22,467 nt of DNA from UPXZ01 sp018055865. GTDB taxonomy: Bacteria > Bacteroidota > Bacteroidia > Bacteroidales > Paludibacteraceae. The DNA is taken from NCBI GenBank assembly GCA_964292695.1, contig CAXYWB010000032.1, positions 1 to 22,467 on the forward strand, read 5' to 3'. Shown in pieces: positions 1 through 7,672 of the stretch. Each line of letters begins with the position of its first letter. Position 1 is the stretch's first letter. Under the pieces are notes generated by a model. It was not told where the DNA came from and did no database searches. It saw only the letters and a list, made by a program, of their open reading frames with translations. The position numbers were made by a program, and so were the translations under genes.

Positions 1-90
1 GGAAAACCGTAAAAACACCCGCAGCATTTTTTTTGTCAAAATAATAAACAAATTTATTTATCAGAAAATTAAGAAATACAAGAACTTTAC

Positions 91-98
91 TATCTTTG
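91..98 (+). promoter_or_regulatory. Bacteroidetes -7 promoter element
   Basis: TATCTTTG matches the Bacteroidetes primary sigma-factor -7 consensus TAnnTTTG exactly. It lies about 39 bases before the ATG at 137, leaving a leader of about 30 bases. No clear -33 TTTG is visible at the expected distance, so the call rests on the -7 box and its position. Confidence 0.6.
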
Positions 99-136
99 TG
101 TGGATGTTTATACTTTACTAAAAAAACAACAATATT

Positions 137-481
137 ATGGAAGAAAAATCTGAATTTAAACAAAAGCTGGACACGCAAGTGAATGAGCTGGAAGCTCAGG
201 TAGATAAATTGAAATTAAAAGCAAAAGAAGCTACCGAAGATGCAAAAGAAAAATACAACGAACTGATTGACGAACTGGAACCAAAAATTGCCGAAGGCAA
301 AGCCAAACTGAAAGAACTGGCTGATACAGCCGACGATGCCTGGGACGACGTGAAAGAAGGCGCTGCATCCATTTGGGATCAGATGAAAGCAACTTTCAGC
401 AAAGTGGCTGATCGGTTTGATAAGGATGACGAACCTGAAGTAACCGCCGAACCCGACGTTACCGAAGAACCGAAAGCGTAA
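137..481 (+). CDS. Small charged coiled-coil protein, possibly stress-related
   Basis: This 114-residue protein is almost entirely Lys/Glu/Asp/Ala-rich helix. It has no signal peptide or membrane segment, so it is probably cytoplasmic. Residues 1-60 show heptad-like spacing (LDTQVNELEAQVDKLKLKAK). Residues 60-95 contain an aromatic amphipathic part (DDAWDDVKEG, SIWDQMKATF), and the tail is acidic with repeated E-P residues. The composition resembles small helical stress proteins of the LEA-like or sll1863 type found in many Bacteroidetes, but I recognise this by overall style and not by a catalytic motif. It has its own promoter upstream and a strong hairpin terminator downstream, so it is probably monocistronic. 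The ATG is preceded only by an A-rich leader, as is usual in this phylum. A biochemical function cannot be assigned from sequence. Confidence 0.8.
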   Translation: MEEKSEFKQKLDTQVNELEAQVDKLKLKAKEATEDAKEKYNELIDELEPKIAEGKAKLKELADTADDAWDDVKEGAASIWDQMKATFSKVADRFDKDDEPEVTAEPDVTEEPKA

Positions 482-496
482 GTATGAAACTAAAAC

Positions 497-531
497 AAAA
501 GCAGGATGATCCGACGGATTATCCTGCTTTT
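497..531. terminator. Bidirectional intrinsic terminator between convergent genes
   Basis: AAAAGCAGGAT at 497-507 pairs with ATCCTGCTTTT at 521-531. An inner stem, ATCC/GGAT at 509-512 and 516-519, stacks on it with a single G/T mismatch between. The arms begin in A and end in T, so the hairpin can act on either strand. It sits between the coiled-coil gene (+) and the barrel gene (-). Confidence 0.8.
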
Positions 532-559
532 GGTTTTGATAATAGTTTCAGTGACTGAT

Positions 560-1027
560 TCAGAATCTGTAACGAAGTCCAAGTCCTACCGTGTCATAAG
601 CTCCTCCGAATGCCGGAATTACATACCATGCTGGACGATAATCAAGCGACACCTGTAATGGTATTGAAAAATTATATTCAATACCAATTTGCCCGGCAAA
701 TGCGAGTCCGAAACCGGAATTCCAGACATTATTTTTCTCGTATGACCGGGAACCTAATTGCCCACCAAGACCCACATACCAGTTGAGGCCATTGTCAAGA
801 CCAAAAACCCATTGATGAATTCCCGAAAGAATAAAACCGTTGTGATCACCAAATCCGTAAAGACCTAAATCAAGTTCCAGTCTGGTGCTATTACTGAGAG
901 GATTCTGAAACGAAATTTCAGCGGCATTATTTAATCCGCGAATACCAATTGCTCTGTCATTTGTTTGTGCTACCGTTACACTCGTTACGGTCATTAAAAG
1001 CGCAAAGGCTAAGAATAATTTTTTCAT
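560..1027 (-). CDS. Small outer-membrane beta-barrel protein
   Basis: The 155-residue product begins with a clear signal peptide (MKKLFLAFALLMTVTSVTVA, cleavage likely before Gln). The mature part is short alternating strands rich in Gly and aromatics (WYVGLGGQLGSRSYE, SLDYRPAWYVIPAFGG) and ends in LGLRYRF. A terminal aromatic after alternating hydrophobics is the usual BAM recognition signal of outer-membrane barrels. At about 135 mature residues it would form a small, probably eight-stranded barrel. It lies 76 bases downstream of ispG on the same strand, so it could be read from ispG or from its own weak promoter. No clean TAnnTTTG is seen directly upstream. Substrate and role are unknown. 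Confidence 0.8.
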   Translation of the reverse strand: MKKLFLAFALLMTVTSVTVAQTNDRAIGIRGLNNAAEISFQNPLSNSTRLELDLGLYGFGDHNGFILSGIHQWVFGLDNGLNWYVGLGGQLGSRSYEKNNVWNSGFGLAFAGQIGIEYNFSIPLQVSLDYRPAWYVIPAFGGAYDTVGLGLRYRF

Positions 1028-1103
1028 TTTTTCTTTTTTTTAGTTAATATTCGAATTTTCTGTATGTATTACAATTTATAGAACGTCACGTTTGAAATTA
1101 AGT

Positions 1104-2888
1104 TCACGTTTCCGGTTCTTTCCAGTCACCATTTGCTTTAATCAGGTCAATCAGTTTTTCAACAGCCTCTTCTGCAGGTACATTCTTTTCGATACATTCA
1201 TGTTTCTTATACAAACTTACTTTTCCCCGCGCTGCACCTACATAGCCGTAATCGGCATCGGCCATTTCACCCGGTCCGTTCACAATGCAGCCCATGATGC
1301 CTATTTTCAGACCGGTAAGATGCGAAGTCTTCGCTTTTATCCGGGCGATGACGCTTTGCAGTTCGAACAAGGTTCGGCCGCAGCCCGGACACGAAATAAA
1401 TTCGGTTTTGCTCACCCGTACACGGGCAGCCTGAAGTATGCCGAATGAAACTGATAAAACATCTTCGTTTGATGCAGTTCCTTCGTTATCCAAAAAGATG
1501 CCATCGGCCAAAAAGTCCACAAAAATCACGCCTAAATCGGCAGCAGACTTAATCTGGAGGTCCTCAAGGTCGTTTTCCCCGTATCTCCCTGCTGCAATTA
1601 CCGGAGTTTCACATCCTTCGGCTATGAGCGTATGAATAAAGGCGCGCTGTTCACCTACCGGGTTTATATGGCTTGTTTCCAGTAGGATAACAGTTTTTTT
1701 GCTTGATTTTAAATGCGAAATAATTTCAGGAGTAAGTTGAGAATAATTCATTCTCAGGAAAGAAACAGTTTCATCCGACCTTGTAAGATTTTCCGGAATG
1801 TGAATTTTAAAGATTTCCCCTTCCGAATTTGCAATGGTTTCGCCGTTGAGTATGTAATCGGCCTTTAACGTGGGGTGATTGACCGGCTTTGAAATAACAA
1901 CGGGTATATTTTCACCCCCGATATTTCTTACAGCGTATGTTTTCCTTCGGGTAAAAGGCTTCAATGAAACCGGATTATCCGATTTGAGTACAATCATTGG
2001 ATGGTTTTCCCGTTGAGCAATATAGTCTCTGAGGAGTTTTGCCACCGGAATTTCTGCTTCGGGTTCTTCGCTCAGCGAAACCCGGATTGTATCGCCTGTT
2101 CCTTCAGCGAGCAAAGCACCAATGCCCACAGCCGATTTGATTCGACCGTCTTCACCGTCGCCAGCTTCGGTTACTCCCAAATGTAAAGGGAAATGGATAT
2201 CTTCGCTTTCCATTCTTTCAACCAACAATCTCACTGCCTGTATCATCATTACGGTGTTGGATGCTTTCATGGATATCACTACACGGTGAAAATCCACTTC
2301 TATACAGATGCGCAAAAATTCCATACACGATTCCACCATCCCTTCGGCTGTATTTCCCCACCGGTTGAGCATGCGCTCGCTCAGCGAACCATGATTTACA
2401 CCTATTCGGATTGCGGTATTGTGAGTTTTGCAAATATCCAGAAAAGGAATAAACCGTGCACGGATCTTTTCATACTCAAGGGTGTATTCTTCGTCGGTAT
2501 AATCGGTCGTGAGGTCTGACTTTATTCCACTAACATAATTTCCGGGGTTTATCCGCACTTTTTCTACATGCTTAGCAGCCAGATCGGCCACGTTGGCATT
2601 GAAATGTACGTCGGCAGCCAGAGGTACCTGGCATCCCTGACTTCGTAAGGCCTGATGAATCAACTTCAAACTTTCCACTTCTTTGATGCCTTGAGTGGTA
2701 AACCGCACCAGATCGGCACCCGCCGAAACAATACGCAGGCATTGTTTCACCGAATTTTCGATGTCATTGGTATTGGTGTTGGCCATGGACTGAATCCGCA
2801 CAGGATTAATTCCACCCATCTCAAAATTGCCGATTCTTACTTCGTGTGTCGGTCTCCGATTGAAGTTGTAAGGGTTTGATTTCCACAT
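1104..2888 (-). CDS. ispG: 4-hydroxy-3-methylbut-2-enyl diphosphate synthase, long form with inserted domain
   Basis: IspG (GcpE) converts 2-C-methylerythritol 2,4-cyclodiphosphate to HMBPP, the penultimate step of the MEP isoprenoid pathway, using a [4Fe-4S] cluster. The N-terminal TIM-barrel half has the expected start (residues 13-35, including GGINPVRIQSM) and barrel segments such as PLAADVHFNANVADLAAKHV and RIGVNHGSLSERML. The C-terminal half carries the cluster ligands C500 and C503 (CPGC) and C534, followed by E541 in GCIVNGPGE. At 594 residues it is much longer than the roughly 370-residue enterobacterial enzyme. The extra length lies between the two halves, roughly residues 285-480, as is known for Bacteroidetes, Chlamydia and plant enzymes. 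The ATG at 2888 fits the family N-terminus. Several antisense open frames here are shadows. Confidence 0.97.
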   Translation of the reverse strand: MWKSNPYNFNRRPTHEVRIGNFEMGGINPVRIQSMANTNTNDIENSVKQCLRIVSAGADLVRFTTQGIKEVESLKLIHQALRSQGCQVPLAADVHFNANVADLAAKHVEKVRINPGNYVSGIKSDLTTDYTDEEYTLEYEKIRARFIPFLDICKTHNTAIRIGVNHGSLSERMLNRWGNTAEGMVESCMEFLRICIEVDFHRVVISMKASNTVMMIQAVRLLVERMESEDIHFPLHLGVTEAGDGEDGRIKSAVGIGALLAEGTGDTIRVSLSEEPEAEIPVAKLLRDYIAQRENHPMIVLKSDNPVSLKPFTRRKTYAVRNIGGENIPVVISKPVNHPTLKADYILNGETIANSEGEIFKIHIPENLTRSDETVSFLRMNYSQLTPEIISHLKSSKKTVILLETSHINPVGEQRAFIHTLIAEGCETPVIAAGRYGENDLEDLQIKSAADLGVIFVDFLADGIFLDNEGTASNEDVLSVSFGILQAARVRVSKTEFISCPGCGRTLFELQSVIARIKAKTSHLTGLKIGIMGCIVNGPGEMADADYGYVGAARGKVSLYKKHECIEKNVPAEEAVEKLIDLIKANGDWKEPET

Positions 2889-2972
2889 TTTTAGTTAAAG
2901 AATTGAAATAAAATGAAAGGGAATAGTGAATGATTTTTAATGCTCTTTTAATATTCAATGACATTAATTCAG

Positions 2973-2980
2973 TACCTTTG
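2973..2980 (+). promoter_or_regulatory. Bacteroidetes -7 promoter element for the SulP gene
   Basis: TACCTTTG is an exact TAnnTTTG match in the divergent gap between ispG (-) and the SulP gene (+). It predicts a transcript start near 2987 and an untranslated leader of about 87 bases. I see no equivalent CAAAnnTA box for ispG in this gap. Confidence 0.65.
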
Positions 2981-3073
2981 CACTCGTTTTTAAGAAGTAA
3001 AGATATGCACAGACTGAAAATAAAACAATCAGAATAATAAAAGGTTTTATATTTTTTTGATAATTCAACTGAA

Positions 3074-4741
3074 ATGAAAGTTTTTGATCCGAAAATTGTT
3101 TATACGCTCAGGCATTACACCAGGCAGCAGTTTTATTCCGACCTGATGTCAGGTATTATCGTTGGTATTGTAGCTTTGCCGCTGGCTATTGCGTTTGGTA
3201 TTGCATCGGGCGTATCACCCGAGAAAGGTATTTTTACTGCCATTATTGCCGGTTTTATCATTTCCTTGCTGGGTGGCAGCCGGGTTCAGATTGGCGGTCC
3301 TACCGGTGCTTTTATCGTTATAGTGTACGGAATTATCGAGCAGTATGGAGTCACAGGACTGGCTATTGCTACCATCATAGCCGGTATCATGCTCATAGCC
3401 ATGGGGATACTGAAACTCGGAACTATCATCAAGTTCATTCCTTATCCGGTAGTGGTAGGTTTCACCAGTGGTATTGCGCTTACTATTTTTGCTACTCAGA
3501 TCAAAGATCTTTTTGGTTTGCAAATTGAGAAAGTGCCCGCCGATTTTCTTCACAAGTGGGCGGTGTATGCGCAGAATATCTCATCCATCAACTGGTGGGC
3601 GCTGCTTATCGGAATACTATCAATAATTATCATTGCGGTAACTCCCCGTTTCTCCAAAAAAATACCCGGTTCGTTGCTTGCTATTATTCTGATGACTCTG
3701 TTGGTTTATTTTCTAAGAAATAGTTTTGGTATTCAGGGTATTGAAACCATTGGCGATCGTTTTACAATCAATGCTACCATTCCTGAAGCCAATAAATTCA
3801 ACATTGATTTCGAAACTGTAAGAACTTTGCTGCCGGTTGCATTTACCATAGCCATGCTGGGCGCCATTGAATCGTTGCTTTCGGCCACAGTTGCCGACGG
3901 TGTAATAGGGAGTAAACACAATTCCAATACAGAACTTATTGCCCAGGGAATTGCTAATGTGATTACCCCGATTTTTGGAGGAATTCCAGCCACAGGCGCC
4001 ATTGCCCGCACCATGACCAATATCAACAATGGCGGAAGAACTCCGGTAGCCGGAATTATTCATGCCGTAGTTTTAGCGCTGATTCTGTTTTTTCTGGGCG
4101 GACTTACCAAACATATACCCATGGCTTGTCTGGCCGGCGTACTGATGATTGTAGCCTACAACATGAGCGAGTGGCGTACCTTCAAATCGCTCATGCGCAA
4201 TACAAAATCGGATGTAACTGTGCTGCTTGCCACCTTCCTGCTTACCGTCATTTTTGACCTAACTATTGCCATTGAAGTGGGACTTTTGCTGGCTGTATTA
4301 CTGTTCTTACGCCGGATTTCGGAAGTTTCTACCGTATCTGTCATTCAGGATGTGGTCGATAAATCGGACTACGTGGAAGGAGCGACAGATTCCGAAAAAC
4401 TGGAAGTTCCCAAAGGGGTTTCCATTTATGAAATCGAAGGTCCGTTTTTCTTTGGCGTGGCCAATAAGTTTGAAGAAACAATGAAACAAGTGGGAGGTGT
4501 ATCCAAAGTCAGAATCATACGGATGCGAAAAGTACCTTTTATTGATTCAACCGGAGTTCACAACCTGGAGAACCTGATAAAAATGTCGCAAAAGGACAAA
4601 ACCAAAATATTATTGTCGGGTGTGAATGATAATGTACGCGAAGTTCTTCACAAAGTAGGTATTGATCAGCTTATTGGGACCGAGAATATTTGTGACAACA
4701 TCAATGCTGCGCTCGAAAAATCAAAACAATTGATAAGGTAA
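3074..4741 (+). CDS. SulP-family inorganic anion transporter with STAS domain
   Basis: This 555-residue inner-membrane protein has the SulP layout. A cytoplasmic N-terminus is followed by the transport core, with 10 or more hydrophobic segments across about residues 20-405 (DLMSGIIVGIVALPLAIAFG, GGSRVQIGGPTGAFIVIV, FGGIPATGAIARTMTNINNG). A cytoplasmic STAS domain covers about residues 435-550. In the STAS domain the DSTG motif (D491-S492-T493-G494) is intact, matching the conserved anti-sigma-antagonist loop. Family members move sulfate, bicarbonate or other anions, usually by Na+ or H+ coupling. The sequence does not settle the substrate, and no sulfate-assimilation or carbonic anhydrase gene lies nearby. 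It has its own promoter about 90 bases upstream and is followed by a separate promoter, so it is probably transcribed alone. Confidence 0.93.
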   Translation: MKVFDPKIVYTLRHYTRQQFYSDLMSGIIVGIVALPLAIAFGIASGVSPEKGIFTAIIAGFIISLLGGSRVQIGGPTGAFIVIVYGIIEQYGVTGLAIATIIAGIMLIAMGILKLGTIIKFIPYPVVVGFTSGIALTIFATQIKDLFGLQIEKVPADFLHKWAVYAQNISSINWWALLIGILSIIIIAVTPRFSKKIPGSLLAIILMTLLVYFLRNSFGIQGIETIGDRFTINATIPEANKFNIDFETVRTLLPVAFTIAMLGAIESLLSATVADGVIGSKHNSNTELIAQGIANVITPIFGGIPATGAIARTMTNINNGGRTPVAGIIHAVVLALILFFLGGLTKHIPMACLAGVLMIVAYNMSEWRTFKSLMRNTKSDVTVLLATFLLTVIFDLTIAIEVGLLLAVLLFLRRISEVSTVSVIQDVVDKSDYVEGATDSEKLEVPKGVSIYEIEGPFFFGVANKFEETMKQVGGVSKVRIIRMRKVPFIDSTGVHNLENLIKMSQKDKTKILLSGVNDNVREVLHKVGIDQLIGTENICDNINAALEKSKQLIR

Positions 4742-4781
4742 AGGTTGTAATTTGTTCCGTTTTCAATTAAAATTGAATAAA

Positions 4782-4816
4782 TTGTTTTTTTTATTCAAAG
4801 CAAAACCTTATTTTTG
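4782..4816 (+). promoter_or_regulatory. Promoter of the coiled-coil/zapA pair
   Basis: TATTTTTG at 4809-4816 matches TAnnTTTG exactly. A TTG at 4782-4784 lies 24 bases upstream and may serve as the -33 element. The GTG at 4816 that would open the longest reading frame lies inside this box, so it would not be in the transcript. The start near 4823 leaves a leader of about 14 bases before the ATG at 4837. Confidence 0.65.
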
Positions 4817-4836
4817 TGGAGACTTTAGTAAACAGC

Positions 4837-5130
4837 ATGGAAAACCGATACGCAAATCTCATCAACGAGTTTGAATCGAATGTTAGAAAACTGATTTCCG
4901 AACATAAGGCCTTGCGTGATGAAAATGAAAATCTTGCAGCCGAGTTGGAGCGGAAAAGAGAAGATTTGATGAAAGCTCACAAAGAAATTCTGGATTTGCG
5001 TAAAGAATACACGCTTTTACAAACAGCAAACGGGTTGGGTGGTTCCGATGAAAATCGCCAATTCTCCAGAAAGCACTTGAATAAAATAGTGCGGGAAATA
5101 GATAAATGTTTGGCGCTTCTGAGCGAATGA
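4837..5130 (+). CDS. Small coiled-coil protein upstream of zapA, possible division factor
   Basis: From the ATG at 4837 this is a 97-residue protein, mostly one predicted coiled coil (ISEHKALRDENENLAAELER and following) with a basic C-terminal segment (RKHLNKIVREIDKCLALLSE). A GTG at 4816 would add seven residues, but it lies inside the -7 promoter box and is rejected. The stop is four bases before the zapA start, so the two are almost certainly co-transcribed. Coiled-coil length and position next to zapA suggest a partner in Z-ring organisation, by analogy with ZapB, but there is no sequence signature proving that. I infer a cytoplasmic helical scaffold protein. The pairing with zapA is the main evidence for its role. 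Confidence 0.85.
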   Translation: MENRYANLINEFESNVRKLISEHKALRDENENLAAELERKREDLMKAHKEILDLRKEYTLLQTANGLGGSDENRQFSRKHLNKIVREIDKCLALLSE

Positions 5131-5134
5131 ACGT

Positions 5135-5425
5135 ATGAATAAAGACGATGTTTTTTCAATAAATATTTTACTTAACGGAGTCAGAATGCCGTTGAATATA
5201 CGTCGCGAAGACGAAGAAATATACAGAAACGCCGAAAAGATAGTAAATAAATATCTCGAACAATACAGAAGACAATTCAGCCAGCGAAGCATGGAAGAGA
5301 TTTTGACACTGGTGGCTTATCAGCTGGCAGTGATTATTTCCAAGCAGAAAACGAATCAGGACGAAGCTCCCATGGCTGATAAAATAGAGGAACTGAATAA
5401 GGAACTGAAAAAATTGTTGGTATAA
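5135..5425 (+). CDS. zapA: Cell division protein ZapA
   Basis: This 96-residue protein has the ZapA layout. A short N-terminal globular part (FSINILLNGVRMPLNIRRED) is followed by the EEIYRNAEKIVNKYLEQYR segment. A long C-terminal helix then ends in Glu/Lys-rich coiled coil (KIEELNKELKKLLV). ZapA binds FtsZ and cross-links protofilaments to stabilise the cytokinetic ring in the cytoplasm. The family is short (about 90-110 residues) and weakly conserved, and this fits in length and order of parts. It follows the coiled-coil gene by four bases. Downstream lies a 180-base gap with a long hairpin, then rny. The same general order (small coiled-coil gene, zapA, rny) is one I associate with Bacteroidales genomes, which supports the call. 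Confidence 0.88.
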   Translation: MNKDDVFSINILLNGVRMPLNIRREDEEIYRNAEKIVNKYLEQYRRQFSQRSMEEILTLVAYQLAVIISKQKTNQDEAPMADKIEELNKELKKLLV

Positions 5426-5458
5426 AATTCTGCTTTCTTTCAATACATTTATTTTTTT

Positions 5459-5542
5459 TAGTACCGCATTAGATTGTAGTGTGATTTTCAGGAAAATAAC
5501 CCCTGAAAGCCCGGTTGCAATATAATGCGTATTTTATTTTTT
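5459..5542 (+). ncRNA. Candidate structured small RNA (6S-like) or terminator after zapA
   Basis: The zapA-rny gap folds into one rod. CGCATTA (5465-5471) pairs with TAATGCG (5523-5529), ATTGTA (5473-5478) with TGCAAT (5516-5521), and TTTCAGG (5486-5492) with CCTGAAA (5502-5508). A symmetric seven-by-seven bubble (5479-5485 and 5509-5515) separates the last two helices. TATTTTATTTTTT follows the outer stem. A near-consensus -7 box, TACATTTA at 5444-5451, would start transcription just before the rod. A rod with a central bubble next to zapA recalls 6S RNA: in gammaproteobacteria ssrS lies beside zapA, and a 6S-Flavo class is known in Bacteroidetes. The visible rod is shorter than classical 6S RNA. 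A plain zapA terminator is the main alternative. Confidence 0.4.
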
Positions 5543-5606
5543 AAACAACTATATATTAACAACAACTACCTACAAAACAACTACTTATAAAACAAAAAAA
5601 AACAAT

Positions 5607-7130
5607 ATGATTTACAACGTAATAATTGCAGTAGTTTCTCTCGCTCTCGGATTCCTCGGCGCATATTTGCTGCTCGGGGTATTCAATAAGAGAGCCAAAC
5701 GGGAAATGGAGGCGGAAGCCGAACTGCTAAAAAAGAAAAAAGAAATAGAAGCCAAGGAGCGATTTATAGCCCTGAAGGCAGAGCACGAACAACAGGTTCA
5801 ACAGCGAAATGCTAAAATGCAGGCGGCAGAAGTGAAGATTCAGCAGCGCGAAATGCAGCTTAACCAGCGCCAAAGTGAAATGCAAAGAAAAATGAATGAA
5901 ACAGACATCAAGTCTGAAAACCTGGAACAACAACTTACACTGCTCGAAAACAAAAAACGAGAAACAGAGCACCTGAACCGTCAGGCCAAAGAACAACTTG
6001 AAACAATATCGGGACTTTCGGCCGAACAGGCTAAGGAAAGACTGGTGGATGCGCTGAAAGAAGAAGCCAAAACGAACGCACTTTCGTATATCAACGAGAT
6101 AATGGAAGAAGCAAAAATGACGGCCAATAAGGAAGCCAAGAAAATTGTGGTGCAGACCATTCAGCGGGTGGCAACCGAAGCAGCCATCGAAAATTCGGTG
6201 ACAGTTTTCCATATTGATTCCGACGAAGTAAAAGGGCGCATTATCGGCCGCGAAGGGCGTAATATCCGTGCATTGGAAGCAGCAACCGGTGTTGAAATCA
6301 TTGTGGATGATACCCCCGAAGCCATTGTACTTTCCGCATTTGACCCTGTAAGACGCGAAATAGCACGACTTTCACTCCATCAGCTTGTTACCGACGGCCG
6401 CATTCACCCTGCACGCATCGAGGAGATAGTGAATAAGGTCCGCAAGCAGGTAGAGGAAGAAATCATCGAAACCGGTAAGCGAACTACCATCGACCTGGGT
6501 ATTCACGGACTTCATCCGGAGCTCATCCGTATGGTAGGTAAAATGAAATACCGTTCATCATACGGACAGAATTTGCTGCAGCATTCACGCGAAGTGGCCA
6601 ATCTGTGTGCCACTATGGCATCAGAACTCGGACTGAACCCCAAAAAAGCGAAACGCGCAGGACTGCTCCACGACATAGGAAAAGTGCCCGATGACGAACC
6701 CGAATTGCCGCATGCATTGCTCGGAATGCGTATGGCCGAAAAATACAAGGAGAAACCGGAAATATGCAACGCTATCGGATCGCACCACGACGAGGTGGAA
6801 ATGGAGACCATGCTTGCGCCTATAGTTCAGGTGTGCGATGCCATCTCAGGTGCCCGCCCCGGTGCCCGCAGAGAGATTGTGGAGGCTTACATCAAGCGCT
6901 TGAATGATCTCGAAAACCTGGCACTGTCATATCCGGGAGTTCTTAAAACCTACGCCATTCAGGCAGGACGAGAATTGCGGGTTATTGTTGGAGCTGACAA
7001 GCTGGATGACAAAGACACTGAACTTTTGTCATTCGATATTGCCAAAAAGATACAGGACGAAATGACATACCCCGGACAGGTGAAAATTACTGTTATCCGC
7101 GAAACCCGCGCAGTAAGCTATGCCAAGTAA
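5607..7130 (+). CDS. rny: Ribonuclease Y
   Basis: RNase Y is a membrane-anchored endoribonuclease that starts mRNA decay. The 507-residue product shows all four family parts in order. An N-terminal transmembrane helix (residues 4-25) is followed by a long Lys/Glu/Gln-rich coiled coil (about 28-185). A KH RNA-binding domain has the GxxG loop in GRIIGREGRNIRALEAATGV (from residue 210). The HD domain carries H326 (LLQHSREV), the H355-D356 pair (GLLHDIGKVPDDE) and H393-H394 (SHHDE). The C-terminal RNY domain ends in TYPGQVKITVIRETRAVSYA. Length and motifs are normal for the family. It lies downstream of zapA across the hairpin-containing gap, and a strong terminator follows. Start at 5607 fits the short cytoplasm-proximal N-terminus. 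Confidence 0.97.
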   Translation: MIYNVIIAVVSLALGFLGAYLLLGVFNKRAKREMEAEAELLKKKKEIEAKERFIALKAEHEQQVQQRNAKMQAAEVKIQQREMQLNQRQSEMQRKMNETDIKSENLEQQLTLLENKKRETEHLNRQAKEQLETISGLSAEQAKERLVDALKEEAKTNALSYINEIMEEAKMTANKEAKKIVVQTIQRVATEAAIENSVTVFHIDSDEVKGRIIGREGRNIRALEAATGVEIIVDDTPEAIVLSAFDPVRREIARLSLHQLVTDGRIHPARIEEIVNKVRKQVEEEIIETGKRTTIDLGIHGLHPELIRMVGKMKYRSSYGQNLLQHSREVANLCATMASELGLNPKKAKRAGLLHDIGKVPDDEPELPHALLGMRMAEKYKEKPEICNAIGSHHDEVEMETMLAPIVQVCDAISGARPGARREIVEAYIKRLNDLENLALSYPGVLKTYAIQAGRELRVIVGADKLDDKDTELLSFDIAKKIQDEMTYPGQVKITVIRETRAVSYAK

Positions 7131-7171
7131 TTAATATACAGATTGATAGCAATTTTTCTGCCGCTTTATTT

Positions 7172-7206
7172 AAATATGTTCAGCCTTTGCTGAACATATT
7201 TTTTAA
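7172..7206 (+). terminator. Intrinsic terminator of rny
   Basis: AAATATGTTCAGC at 7172-7184 and GCTGAACATATTT at 7189-7201 form a perfect 13-bp stem with a CTTT loop, continued by a short T run. It ends the rny transcript just before the tmRNA gene. Confidence 0.85.
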
Positions 7207-7277
7207 AAGATTGTTATAATCTTTGAAGTTTTGGCACATTAATTGTTAAATTTTTGATATTCCAAAAAAGCGTTTTT

Positions 7278-7672
7278 GGGGCTGTTTGGTTTTGACAGCA
7301 GGTAGAAAAGATATGTAAGCATGTCGAGCGTCGGAATGCCGGCTCGTAAATCCCGGATTTCAAAACAATAACTGGCGAAAATAATTACGCTCTTGCTGCT
7401 TAATCGAATAGAGTAGATTAAGCTTCATCCAGATACAAGGTGTCAGGACGAGACATCTCTCAAATGCCCTCTCCCCGAGGCGATTTGATACAGAGGTGCG
7501 GATAAATCGGGGATAGTTGCTCGTAGCCTTGTACGGGTAGCAAAAAAACAAAGGATAAGGCAGCAGTTGGTGGCTTTGGTCTTGCTGCAGCACGAAAACT
7601 TAAGCAAAGATAAACATGTAGAAAGCATATGGTTTCCTTGTTTGGACGAGGGTTCGACTCCCTCCAGCTCCA
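7278..7672 (+). ncRNA. ssrA: Transfer-messenger RNA (tmRNA)
   Basis: The 5' end GGGGCUGUUUGGUUUUGACA is the canonical tmRNA start. Its first seven bases pair with CAGCTCC at 7665-7671 to make the acceptor stem, including one G-U pair. The T arm GAGGG-TTCGACT-CCCTC (7648-7664) is perfect. The tag frame is GGC GAA AAT AAT TAC GCT CTT GCT GCT TAA at 7374-7403, giving GENNYALAA, the type expected in Bacteroidetes. The 3' CCA is not encoded: the genome reads A-CAT after the acceptor stem, so CCA must be added after transcription. The roughly 395-base length is normal. The gene rescues ribosomes stalled on broken mRNA together with SmpB, which is not in this window. Short open frames reported across it are artefacts. 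Confidence 0.97.

Noticed and set aside
1092..2879. Several open frames antisense to ispG
   Set aside because: They overlap a strongly supported gene, have no signal peptide, domain or promoter, and follow the third-position bias of ispG.
4762..4777. TTCAATTAAAATTGAA hairpin as a terminator of the SulP gene
   Set aside because: The stem has a single G-C pair and a two-base loop; the T run after it overlaps the next promoter, so it is too weak to claim.
5727..6212. 161-codon antisense frame in rny
   Set aside because: It mirrors the low-complexity coiled-coil region of RNase Y, giving a Phe/Leu/Cys-rich product without any motif.
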